A stretch of DNA of 64,000 bases from Bradysia coprophila (Eukaryota; Arthropoda; Insecta; Diptera; Sciaridae). The translations under genes were made by a program, and so were the position numbers. The notes under the pieces were generated by a model that had not been told where the DNA came from, did no database searches, and saw nothing but the letters and a program-made list of their open reading frames with translations. The stretch lies in NCBI RefSeq assembly GCF_014529535.1, contig NW_023503608.1:6126501-6190500 (forward strand). The letters are read 5' to 3'. Each line of letters begins with the position of its first letter. Positions within the stretch are counted from its first letter, which is position 1. Shown here piece after piece: positions 38,901 through 48,769 of this stretch.

Positions 38901-39594
38901 GTCTATATTTTCAGAGATATGACATGATGGGTCACATAATACGATTTACTATCCATCAATCGTCAATAAAATAAAACATTGACACCTTTTCTGGATACAT
39001 TTAATGCCGTATATGGAAAAAAGAAATGATATTGGGAAAAGGAAGGGTGACACTATCAATTTGTATGTATGTACGTACGTGGATGGATACAGTGAGGGTT
39101 TCATAGTTTGTGCAGATTATACTCAAGATGTAAAGATATAAAGAAGGAGAGTTTGCTGTCATCTTTACTGTTATTTGCAGCGTCGATAAACATAAGTAAT
39201 GAGCTATAGGTAGGTACCGTTTTATATAGTGAAGATTGTGAAGGCTAGTGAAGTAATAGATTTTTTGTAATAATAGATATTATAGATATAAGGAAGTCTC
39301 TCCAACGAAACAATTGAAAATCCTGAAATTAAAAGAAATGACGAGTTTTTTCCGTTCCTCAACAAACTGTGCATATATGGATCTTGCAACGATATCATTA
39401 TTGTAGATTATGTTATTTCATCTGATTTACTAGGAAAAGTACCAGCTCCGCGGCTTTTATTAGTAGATTATGCACCTTTGTCTAAAATGTTTATTCCCTT
39501 GACTGTAAGTCATGGGTTTTACGAAAACAAATACGCCGTACATAACACGTTCACTATGATTAAAAATGTATGGAAATGTGATGAAAAAACGTTA

Positions 39595-39840
39595 AATGTT
39601 AAAATTGTGTGCCCTTTGTTAACACGATAACTTGAGTAAATCTCAACCGATTTTCAAAACTTTTTTTTAATCGACGAAGTATTGAAATCCTCAGGCCAAA
39701 TTCGAAAATGGGCGGTATCGGTTCAACCACCTGGGAGTAGTTCTCGAAGAAGCCTTTTCTGCTTTTTGCTAACACGACAACTGGAGTAATTCTCAACCGA
39801 TTTTAAAAACAAAATGTTTAATGGAGAATGGAATCAATTC
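39595..39840. repeat. fragment of CCGTACGAAG-family repeat
   Basis: Two tandem, diverged copies of a segment containing 'taacacgataacttgagtaaatctcaaccgatttt' occur here. The same phrase follows the GTCCGTCT tract in the elements at 24369 and 57597. No ends are preserved. Confidence 0.45.
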
Positions 39841-39997
39841 CTGAGGTTAGGTTCTAAGATAGATTATGTTGGTCTAACGAACAAGCTGATATTGCTAACA
39901 GAATTTTTGTACCTATTTCAATAGTATTTTTCTTGTTATGTGACTTTGCTTTGTAAACAAAACCGAATAAATAGAACAAAAATTAACGAGTGTGAAG

Positions 39998-40028
39998 TTT
40001 GCGGCCAGAGCGAAGCGAGGGCCGCAAA
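39998..40028. repeat. 9-bp-stem GC-rich hairpin
   Basis: TTTGCGGCC and GGCCGCAAA flank AGAGCGAAGCGAG. It lies about 45 bp outside the start of the 2.8 kb foldback and may be part of it or of another MITE. Confidence 0.5.
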
Positions 40029-40473
40029 TGACACGAGTTTAACTGTTATTGAAAACATACGTCATTTTTTACCGGGGCATTTTATATACATAGTTTCGAA
40101 GAGTTTCAGTGAAACTAAACAGAATTAAATCATCAATGAGAGATTTATTAGACCGTTCTAGTAGTTCTTCTTCTAAATGCGTTTTTGTGGCAATTCAAAA
40201 TTACATTTCATTGAAATAAATCAATAAATCATTGTCAATAAAAATACTATTGAGAAGTTCAGACAAACAGTCAAGGGATCTAACCCACCCAACAGGTGGG
40301 GCCTAGTTACTAATAAAACATTAGTAATAACCATTTAGGACATAGGTGCATACGCTATTTTATCTGCCGAGAACAGATATTGTGGATTTTGTTCGAAATG
40401 CTCAAAATGCGACAATAAATTAAGATTGGCTCACCTAGTTTGTGTATATTACGTAGGTGGAAGCACGGGGTTT

Positions 40474-40666
40474 CAGGGGGTTTCGAACATTTAGTTTTTT
40501 CATGTTGCAGATATTGCAGTGTCAAATTCTGTCCAAGATGTGACATATTTGCAAGGTATTGGCCTTTTTCACAAAGTATAATCAGCGTAGCCTTCGTAAA
40601 AAGAATCTTGAATCTGACAAGAGCACGTGTGCCAACGTGTAAAAAACAAATGTTCAAAACCCCCTG
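40474..40666. mobile_element. nested 193-bp MITE (CAGGGGG ends)
   Basis: The ends CAGGGGGTTTCGAACATTT and AAATGTTCAAAACCCCCTG pair. Pairing continues to a centre near 40560 (GGCCTTTTTCACAAAGT). It sits in the left arm only of the larger foldback, so it inserted later. No clear 8-bp duplication is visible. Confidence 0.6.
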
Positions 40667-40884
40667 CTGAACCGTGGCGATCCTCTTGTCAAACGGACAG
40701 TACATAAACAAATTCCATCATTTATACATTTCTTTTGCTCTTTCTCTTACTCTTACATCTGTCAAACGGGCGCAAAATTTTTTCGTCGATATATTGATGC
40801 CTTTTTTTCGAGGGGTAACCGACTCGGGAAATTGACTACACACCCTCAAAGGAATTGCCGGAGTATCCGGTAAATAATTGGAAT

Positions 40885-40975
40885 TGATGGAATTGACCGG
40901 AATTGATCGGAATTGACCGGAATTGATCGGAATTGATCGGAATTGATAGGAATTGACTGAAAATATGTGGAATTG
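40885..40975. repeat. GGAATTGAYC short tandem repeats
   Basis: About eight contiguous 10-bp units of GGAATTGATC/GGAATTGACC, decaying at both edges, lie inside the foldback element. Confidence 0.75.
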
Positions 40976-42204
40976 TAAGGAATTGAAAGTAAATGAGAGT
41001 AAATGCTGATAAGTGTGATTATCGGAAAGAAGGACCAGCGAATGCAAAACCACTTTATTTCCTTTTTGTTTTAATTTGAAAAGCTCCCGCACAATAAATA
41101 ACAGTGTACAGTGTTGATCAGTTCCATTTTAGAACAAGTCCAACGTTCTTTTATGTTCAAAATATGCACACTGAAGGATTCTTCTTCAGAGGATTCTTGT
41201 GAGTCAGATGCGGAAGAGTTTGAGCCGCAACAAACAAGTGAATATTCGTCGGGGGAATGTTAGGCTGGGGCATTGCCGATGCGAAACCAAATTTACAAAA
41301 AAAAAGCATCACCGACAATATCATCTATTCCATCAACTTTTCAAAAGACTAAAATCTTACGATGTTCAAGTGATCGGAACGAAACAAAAAATTGAGTGCT
41401 TTGGCTTTTGCTGACGTGTGATGAACAAATCCATTTCCTGTCGAGGTACGAACAACGTTTTGTGCATCGGACAACTGAAATAGACAAAACACAGCAATTT
41501 ACTTGAAAACATACACACTTCACATTCACCATATTAAATTTAATAAATGTATAGTCGTGGAAAAGATCATGTAATTCCTTTCCCGCACCATAAATCGTAA
41601 AGAAATGAAGTTTTTTTCTTGCCTAGGACATAAATTACGGAATTTTTCTCGTAACTTAGGCCCTCAGCATGAAAAGTTGTATACGCATCTGTTGTGGACG
41701 GTTTATTTTAGGCACTTTCGCTTGTCGCCCTCACTTCGTTCGCGCTACAATCCGTGAAATTGGCTAAAATATACCGTCCACAACATATACGTAAATAACT
41801 ATTCCTGCACGATATATAGTTCGGGAAAAACTGACATTTCTTAATGAAAAATCATGGCAAAATATGTCGTATTTCAGTTGTCGGATGCACAAAAGTTTTT
41901 CGTCATTTCCTAGCTTGGTACGAAAAATACTATTTATCTAAAATAAACAATGTGTGCGATGTGAAATCATTTTAAACAAAACTGCAGTCAATTGGACGGT
42001 TTAATCTAAATTGAAATTGAAAAATCTCTTCTAAAAGTATGAGTAAAAATTAAAGATTCTAACAAAATGAGTCACAAATGTAGGACAACATAGTTGTTCC
42101 AGATTTTATCTTGATATAATCTGACGATTCTTTTTCCAAAATGCTTAAGGGTTTAACTTTGACTTTAAATTTATATCTATTTGAAAGTATCGTGCAATTA
42201 TATC

Positions 42205-42490
42205 GAAAATTCGTGGAATTGAAGGAATTGATTGAAATTATAGGAATTGAAGGGCGAATCCGGCAAGTAGTGGTGTTAATCCGTTAATTAAAGAAATAAA
42301 AGGAATTAAGAGCAAATAAAAGGAATTGACAGGAAGTACCTTTAGAAATTGAAAGGGTATTGAAAGGGAATTGAAAGGAATTGAACGGAATTGAAAGGAA
42401 TTGAAAGGAAATAGAGCGAATCCGGCAATTAGACGAGTTGGTCCGGTAATTGAGGTAATTAAGCGGAATTGAAACGAATTAGAAATTGAT
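42205..42490. repeat. GGAATTGAA short tandem repeats
   Basis: A looser array of GGAATTGAA/GGAATTAA units occurs in the right arm of the foldback element, mixed with GCGAATCCGGCAA segments. It has the same unit and orientation as the array at 40885-40975, so the arrays are not part of the inverted pairing. Confidence 0.65.
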
Positions 42491-42873
42491 TTGCCACCAT
42501 TTTGGCCAGTCGGTTACCCCTCGCTTTTTTTGCATTTTAACCCGACGTACTAATATATCGAGATAAACCAATTTGCCCTAGAGGGACAGCATCAAGATTA
42601 CCGTTCTAGGCAGATAAAAGTACATAAAATGCTCCCTTGACTGTCTGAACTTCTCAATAATTTGTGTATTGGTCATGATTTATTATTTCAATGAAATGTA
42701 ATTTTCATGGCCATAAAAATATAATTAGAAGAAGAAATTGCTAGAACGGTCTAAATCTCTCATTAATAATTTTAGCTTCATAACTTCATTTTCTGGTACA
42801 GGTCTGTTTTTATGCTCGCCTTAAAGTGTTATTATCTATAAAATGCCCCTCATTTGTTTTTTCTGCAATTTAG

Positions 42874-43393
42874 TGAAGAAGATGATGACATATTTATTCA
42901 ATTGGTTTTGGAATACGTTGAGCACCATTACGATGACATCGACATTACTTTCGTTCTTGGTGCTGGAGAAGAAATAATGTTCTGCGGAGAACCCTTTATG
43001 AAGGTCATTCACGTAACGACAGCCTTAAATGATACAGGTTATTGGTCTTGGTACGCTGCTATCTATCATAATAAAGACAACCAACGGTTTCCTGTTCATC
43101 GCTGTGGAAGGACTGTCATCAGTTTGAATTCAATTCTTACAGCAGCGCACTGTGTATCTCGTTATAATGAACCAATGCAACCGAATCAAATCCTAGTCTC
43201 TTTGGGACGATTTTTGGATGGTCATGAGAGTCGCGGACAGTACTTTACTGTACGTTCACTAGTTTATCTTTCCAACAGCCACGTTTCGAATGTACTCATG
43301 TTCTTAACGATCCCGTAGGTTCCCGAAGTCATAATTCATCCCGACTTTGAATCGCAATCTCGCTATTTCGCGTGGTTTTCTCTTCAGTTTTGA
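42874..43393 (+). pseudogene. truncated trypsin-like serine protease (gd-like) fragment
   Basis: Two exons can be read: 42874-43249 (acceptor CAATTTAG|T, donor ACT|GTACGT) and 43319-43393 (acceptor CCCGTAG|G), joined in phase 0. The first carries an N-terminal segment with FCGEPFMKVIHV and the start of an S1 peptidase domain with the catalytic-His motif LTAAHC; the second gives VPEVIIHPDF and then stops. The catalytic Asp and Ser regions, oxyanion hole and disulphide partners are absent and I find no further exon before the next gene. No upstream exon or signal peptide is visible either; the 2.8 kb foldback ends only 25 bp before the first exon. The N-terminal part suggests a gastrulation-defective-like clip-less protease. 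Most likely a broken copy; an expressed inactive fragment is possible. Confidence 0.65.
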
Positions 43394-43762
43394 TGCAAAC
43401 CAAATACTATGGCGCCACCTAATTTCTTTCAATTGAAAAAATTAAATTTTTTTGTGAAAAAATGGTGAGATTTTTCCAATCCTCAACAAACTGACTTTTT
43501 AAAATAGGAAAGTACGAATCCCACATTTTTTATAAAGCTGTCTGTTAAAATTCTTCGTACAAAAGAAAAATGGTACGGTCATCGACTATTCCATGTGGAA
43601 ATGAACCTTCTACTTTCAATTAATAACAAGGGTGGTCAGAAGAATACCGTCTTGTGTAGTCATAGAAGCCATACCAGCCCTTCGTTATATGCAATGAAAA
43701 CACTACTGATCGTTTTCGTAAATCAATTTATCTGAAAACACTTTGCGTTCGTTGACTTCGTT

Positions 43763-43768
43763 TTTATT
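43763..43768 (-). terminator. poly(A) signal for SMYD4-like gene
   Basis: AATAAA on the minus strand, about 115 bases after the stop of the SET-MYND gene. Confidence 0.45.
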
Positions 43769-43882
43769 GCACACACAAAAATCTATTTACATAAAATACT
43801 CCGACTTATTCAATTCACGTCTCATGTATACTCCTTTGCGTCCATGTAGAATAACCTTTTTGGGCTAAAACGATTTTTGAAT

Positions 43883-45379
43883 CTAAAATGTTGCTCTTCC
43901 GATCGAGCACAGATTCCATCGAAATAATCCAATGGTGTACCAAAGTGTATCGTTGCACTTATCGTCTAACGGTTTATTGTTCATTTCTTCACAGTATTTC
44001 TTGTACGCGATAATTCCGTCCTCTGACGAACGAGATAATACAGAAAATGGTGCCAAAGTAGCCATACTGAGCGGTTTCCAATTCCCAGCACAGGCGACAC
44101 ATTTACAACAGCACAGCACAGTTGGCAGTTCGGCCTTTCTGTCTTCGCGTGATTTCTCGCTGAAGAACGCATTTTGATAGGCAACGGTAAGCCAATCGCC
44201 AGCCTTTATTGGAGTCAAAACAATCCAAACGATTTTCCCATTGTATGGATGCAGGAAAACGGTTGGTGCGCAAGAATGAAGGAATAAATTGTAGCACGAT
44301 TCGATAGCGCCTCCAAAGAAGTTTATGTACAATCCTGCGTAGCTGTTGACCTCCGATAAAACTCTACTGTCAACGCTTTTGAAAATCTTCATATCGGAAC
44401 AATCGACCAGATTAACACAATTCCTGAATAAATCGGATGTTACAATTTGCTGTAGTTTCGGATGACGTCGTAAGAATGGTTGGATCTCTGAATACGTCTT
44501 ATCTGAATGAGAGTTGTCCACATAATCAAATCGTTGGCTCTTACTGAAATGGGAGAGCAATAAATTCTTCTGCGACGAAACGCGCAACGGATCGTTAAGT
44601 TGAAAATTGAAAGGTGTAATCAGCCGATTCATTTTGCGAGGAAGAAGCTCTGTGACTTGTTTTGATGAACCATCGCAAATCGATACACACTTCATGATCA
44701 TTCTCAGTACGGTCGAACCAGTTTTCGGTATGGACAGATTGTCAGTGATGCCACATTCGAATTGATGAAATTCTGCGATTGCTTTTTTCATACACATTAC
44801 GTTGCAAAACATAACATTAACACATCCAGAACATGGAATTAAATTCATGAACTGATCAGCCAAACAGTAGTTACAACGATAAACTGAACCGGTCGGAATG
44901 CGGAATATTGGTTCCGTAATTGCGATAATGTCTCCAGCCTTGAGATCGCGCTTAGTAGACAGAAACGTCCCTCGCTCATGCTTTTTCAGTTCCAAGCAAT
45001 CGGCCAGGTAAGGGAAATTTGGATTCGGTCGGTAGGATAGTTTGAAGAAATCGTTCCACGCTTCTTCCATCGGTTCACTAATCGAGGCCTTACACTCATT
45101 TTCACGGCTTATCAGTTTAGAAAGTCTCTCGTGCGGAAAATTATGTTCCTTCGCCAATTGTATATTCTCCAAGCACGCTTTGTACAGTTTCGTCTTCACA
45201 AATACCGCAGAGCGATTCGCATAAGCCAATCCCATCTGTTTACTGTCACCTTCTGCATATCTTAATGCTTCGTTGTACAAGCGCAATGCGTCAAAATATT
45301 CTTTTTTGCAGAAGCATTTGTTGCCTTTCTCACGGACTGCGTCCGAAATGGCGTTGTTTTTCTTCGTAGAATCAGACAT
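43883..45379 (-). CDS. SET and MYND domain protein, SMYD4-like
   Basis: Intronless 498-residue protein starting at an ATG in GAAAATG context. Order: TPR-like helices (residues 12-75: EKGNKCFCKKEYFDALRLYNEAL, LAYANRSAVF), SET part 1 with RGTF (136-139), a complete MYND zinc finger (C169/C172, C183/C186, C192/C196, H205/C209), SET part 2 (about 350-402), and a post-SET CCCKCVAC (423-430). An N-terminal TPR plus split SET is the SMYD4 layout. Family members are lysine methyltransferases or scaffold proteins; fly Smyd4 paralogues are linked to muscle and chromatin. The usual NHSCxPN cofactor-binding motif reads LHSCAPT here (367-373), so activity may be weak or lost. It is shorter than most SMYD4 proteins, lacking most of the C-terminal TPR region. 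Which paralogue it is cannot be told. Confidence 0.88.
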   Translation of the reverse strand: MSDSTKKNNAISDAVREKGNKCFCKKEYFDALRLYNEALRYAEGDSKQMGLAYANRSAVFVKTKLYKACLENIQLAKEHNFPHERLSKLISRENECKASISEPMEEAWNDFFKLSYRPNPNFPYLADCLELKKHERGTFLSTKRDLKAGDIIAITEPIFRIPTGSVYRCNYCLADQFMNLIPCSGCVNVMFCNVMCMKKAIAEFHQFECGITDNLSIPKTGSTVLRMIMKCVSICDGSSKQVTELLPRKMNRLITPFNFQLNDPLRVSSQKNLLLSHFSKSQRFDYVDNSHSDKTYSEIQPFLRRHPKLQQIVTSDLFRNCVNLVDCSDMKIFKSVDSRVLSEVNSYAGLYINFFGGAIESCYNLFLHSCAPTVFLHPYNGKIVWIVLTPIKAGDWLTVAYQNAFFSEKSREDRKAELPTVLCCCKCVACAGNWKPLSMATLAPFSVLSRSSEDGIIAYKKYCEEMNNKPLDDKCNDTLWYTIGLFRWNLCSIGRATF

Positions 45380-47314
45380 TTTCTAAACAACAGAAGAATA
45401 TGGTTGTGCTAGTTGCCAGATTAATTAATTTTGACCGTAGGCGTTAGACTTACTTTCACCGAAGAGCTTCTGAGTCAATTCTTTCAAATGAAATCCTGTA
45501 CTGGATTTATTGAATCAACCGATATTATTTCACAACCAGCTCGTTCATCGACGAATTATGATGAATGACTAGAGGATGCGTCGTTGTTTCATTCGGTTGT
45601 TGAAGCTGTTTCATATGTTATCAATAAAAGTGTAAAACGACCGACAAAAAACCGACGAGCACTATGAGCGTACACATGTCTAGTGCGGCTCATGTCAAAA
45701 AGAATGGCGCGAACACGTCGTCTCATATCCGAGATTTTAATATTTTTTATTGAATTTAAGTATTATTGCCTTGTCAGTCTAATGTTCTCACAAGGAATGG
45801 TTTAGCTGGTTATGTTAAAGCTGCGATTTTAGAATTAAAAACACTCATGAGTTGTACGACTCGCATAGCTAGATGCAAAAAGGTAGTTCGAACATACTTG
45901 AAGAAATCGATCGAGAGATCTTGGTTTGTCCAAATATCTCTTCGGTTGGGACGATGCCTTGATTTAAGTCTCTCAAATATTTATTTACCGATCCTTCTAA
46001 AGACGCTTCTCGTCCTCATCCACGAACACGAAGCTTATGTTAAAAATTTGGTCCTCAATTCTTCCGAGCAATTTCAACTCAAGACAGCTCTAATACTTTT
46101 TCATAAACACTCTTTATCAAAAAGTGTTTGAAATTAAAAAAGTCTTTGTCAAAATCGTAAAATTTATTATTTCTACAATCAGCTTTTAGGATTAAAATTT
46201 ATTTGAACGCCTCTAAAATATTTGTTCTTATCTGTTTTCTCACAGTCGAATAAGCTCATTGAATTCAAACCATTTTGTAATGCAATAAGGGATGTGATGG
46301 GTAGTGGCATTGGGTGGTGGGTGTCAGTAGATAGGGTGTTAGTCGATGTTTTATTATCATTTCCTTTTGTCTTTCCTATTTGAGAATTTATATTTTACAT
46401 AATGCTTCATTGGCTCTTCTGGTAGCAAAGTTTTATTCATAATTTTGAACATTTTTATGTTCTATATCTATGGTTCGAGCAAGTGATTCTTCTTTTTTTT
46501 CTTCGTCGCTTTACTCTCTACTTTTACATCCGACATTGCCTCGAACATTTCGGATGAACATATACCAAAACGGAATATAAATTTTCTAATTACCTTCCCT
46601 TGTATCGCACACAAAAGAAATTTATTTATTATGCCACTTCTGACCCTTGTTATTATTATGTTTTGTGAATCGGTGAAAATAGAAAATCGGCTTATGTATC
46701 CAGTAGATACACCGCGTTGAATGCTGTAACTGATACACTCATTGAATGTTGTCTATTTTTAAGCCGGGATTTGTGTGATAACAGTTTTTGATTAATAGCC
46801 GACATTAAATAATATAATTCGTAGCATATAGGAAAATGAGAGGAAAATGTCAGCTTAATCGTTATTTTTTACCAATAGAAGGTTGAACTAGGTGCTAGAA
46901 TATGAAATATTTTTCTGCTTCGATGAGATTTTTTAATTAATTTAGACATTTGACTCAAATTCTTTAAGAATTATCTTTCAATTGTAATTGAAAATTATTT
47001 TTCCGGCAGGAAAAGCCGGATATAAAAGCCTAAAGAGTCGAATATCTTTTAAAAAAGTTTGTTGTGTTCTTGTATGGCTTATGGCTTAATTACAATTTTT
47101 TTTGTTGGAGTCGTGACCCTGACATCACGAAAAAAAGATCCCGGAAAATTCGTCAATCCATTTTTCTTAAATCTTCGTGTCTTTCGAATGACAAGTACTT
47201 CTGATTTCCGTTCGGCCATAATACAAGAGCTTGAGATGTGGTACGGCATTTTTTAAGTTTTTCTAGACCAATAAGAGTTACTGAGTTATAATCTGGTAGA
47301 GTTCTAGTGTTTTT
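45380..47314. other. intergenic, no gene seen
   Basis: This is the upstream side of the SMYD4-like gene, followed by AT-rich DNA. A 121-codon open frame near 45.8-46.1 kb has no ATG start, domain or splice logic. I see nothing else. Confidence 0.45.
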
Positions 47315-48260
47315 AGGTCTTTTTTCCATAGGAAAAAAAGACCTATTGTGGGCACTTCATCTGTCCGTCCGTCCGTCCGTCCGTCCGTCCGTCTGTGTCA
47401 CAAATAAAATGTGATTGATAAAAGTTAAAATTGCAATGCTACTATGAACAAACCAACACCAGGCAAATCAATTATTATTTGTTATCTGGTAACCAATCGC
47501 TCATAGCAGATATAGCAATTTGAAAGTTTGGTAGTTGTTGGTAGTTGGACCCCCAAAATATTTTGCAGCAAAGATGTTTACCGTTTGAGAGCTACGCACC
47601 GAATGACGAAATTATTCTGCCTGCTTGCCTTTTTATAACTCAAATATTTGGTAGTTGACTACCACGTTGGTAAATTGCAATGCTACTATGAGCAAACCAA
47701 CACCAGGCAAATTAATTATTATTTGTTATCTGGTAACCGATCGCTCATAGCAGACATCGCAATTTGAAAGTTTGGTAGTTGTTGCTAGTTGGACCCCCAA
47801 AATATTTAGTAGCAAAGATGTTTCTTCCTCGAAAGATGCACACCGACTGATGAAATTATTCTGCCTGCTGGTCTATTTGTAAATCGAGTATTTGGTAGTT
47901 GACTACCAAAGTGGTAGTTGACTACCAAAGTGGTAGTTGACTACCAAAGTGGTAGTTGACTACCAAAGTGGTAGTTGACTACCAAAGTGGTAGTTGACTA
48001 CCAAAGTGGTAGTTGACTACCAAAGTGGTAGTTGACTACCAAAGTGGTAGTTGACTACCAAAGTGGTAGTTGACTACCAAAGTGGTAGTTGACTACCAAA
48101 GTGGTAGTTGACTACCAAACTCATACGGAGGTTGTAGAGATGTTTAATGTTTGAAAGCTGCACACCGACTGATGATATTAATCGGCTCGCTTGCTTATTT
48201 ATAAATCGAAAATTTGCTAGTTGAATACCGAAGTGGTACTTGAATAAATACCAAGCTGGC
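47315..48260. repeat. compound tandem-repeat block
   Basis: It opens with a hairpin (AGGTCTTTTTTCC / GGAAAAAAAGACCT, 47315-47344) and a (CCGT)n tract (about 47362-47393). Then a unit starting ATTGCAATGCTACTATGA occurs at 47430 and again at 47674 (period 244 bp), with a partial third at about 48120. Each unit contains TTTGGTAGTTGACTACCA, and in the second unit this has expanded into the 19-bp array at 47893-48119. The hairpin and (CCGT)n opening resembles the GTCCGTCT-containing repeat family. Confidence 0.75.
47893..48119. repeat. 19-bp minisatellite with hairpin units
   Basis: About 12 near-identical, directly abutting copies of GTGGTAGTTGACTACCAAA. Each unit is a short palindrome (TGGTAGT / ACTACCA). 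There are no spacers, so this is a minisatellite and not a CRISPR array. Near-perfect copy identity implies recent expansion. Confidence 0.9.
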
Positions 48261-48769
48261 AATAAACAGAAATCATACTTAATGCTCTTAATCTATACTT
48301 AATGCGAGACCCGACCTATTTTCATAATTTATTGCTCGAAAGTAGTGACATTTAGTCTTTAGGAAAGTTTCGATTAGGGATAGGTGGTTGGGAATGATGG
48401 TTAGATTCAAAAACGATGGTGAGGTTCAAAAAGAAAAAGAAAAAAGACTCACTAGGCGTTAGCCGGTACTATTCTTGTTTGCACATTTAATCACCTTCAT
48501 TTATGTTCAAGAATTATGGAAAGTTCCATTTTTTGAACTTTATGACCGACTTTAATTTTGAAAATTTCAATTTATTTTTACGAAACGAGAATGGCATAAC
48601 TGTTTTATTGTTTTTATTTACTGTTTTAAGGGTAACTAACTCATCCAGAATATTATTATCCTGATGATCCTCCAACTTCTTTGTTCTAAAGATTAGGTAT
48701 CTACAGATTGTGTAATTTTCAGTGTTATGAGTCAAACAATATGAAGTGCGACGACACCAGCATTATCCA

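Larger units (their letters stand above)
32886..39997. other. 7-kb interval without recognised genes
   Basis: After the F-box poly(A) signal I see no coding exon. The frames near 34.4, 35.8 and 38.5 kb lack domains, ATG context and splice partners. A fragment of the CCGTACGAAG family is at about 39595-39840. The rest is AT-rich DNA with homopolymer runs. Confidence 0.45.
40074..42849. mobile_element. ~2.8 kb long-inverted-repeat (foldback) element
   Basis: The ends are GGGGCATTTTATA and its complement. Going inward, the arms keep pairing in order: AATGAGAGATTTA / TCTCATTAAT, AGACCGTTCTAG / CTAGAACGGTCT, ATTACATTTCATTGAAAT / ATTTCAATGAAATGTAAT, TTGAGAAGTTCAGACA / TGTCTGAACTTCTCAA, GAGGGGTAACCGACT / AGTCGGTTACCCCTC, and CATCGGACAACTGAAATA / TATTTCAGTTGTCGGATG. 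A central hairpin with arms TGTTGTGGACGGT / ACCGTCCACAACA occupies about 41690-41802. Between the arms lie (GGAATTGA)-type tandem repeats. I see no transposase; a short acidic frame from 41153 (36 codons, SSSEDS...SDAEE) might be a remnant. A smaller element is nested at 40474-40666. Confidence 0.7.

Noticed and set aside
40885..40975. GGAATTGAYC units as replication-origin iterons
   Set aside because: No replication gene or plasmid context; they lie inside a foldback transposon in a nuclear genome.
40074..42849. LTR retrotransposon
   Set aside because: Terminal repeats are inverted, not direct, and no gag/pol motifs or primer-binding site are seen.
45766..46131. 121-codon plus-strand frame
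   Set aside because: TTG start, no domain, no poly(A) or splice logic.
47893..48119. CRISPR-like regular array
   Set aside because: Units are 19 bp, directly abutting and without unique spacers; the genome is eukaryotic. It is a minisatellite.
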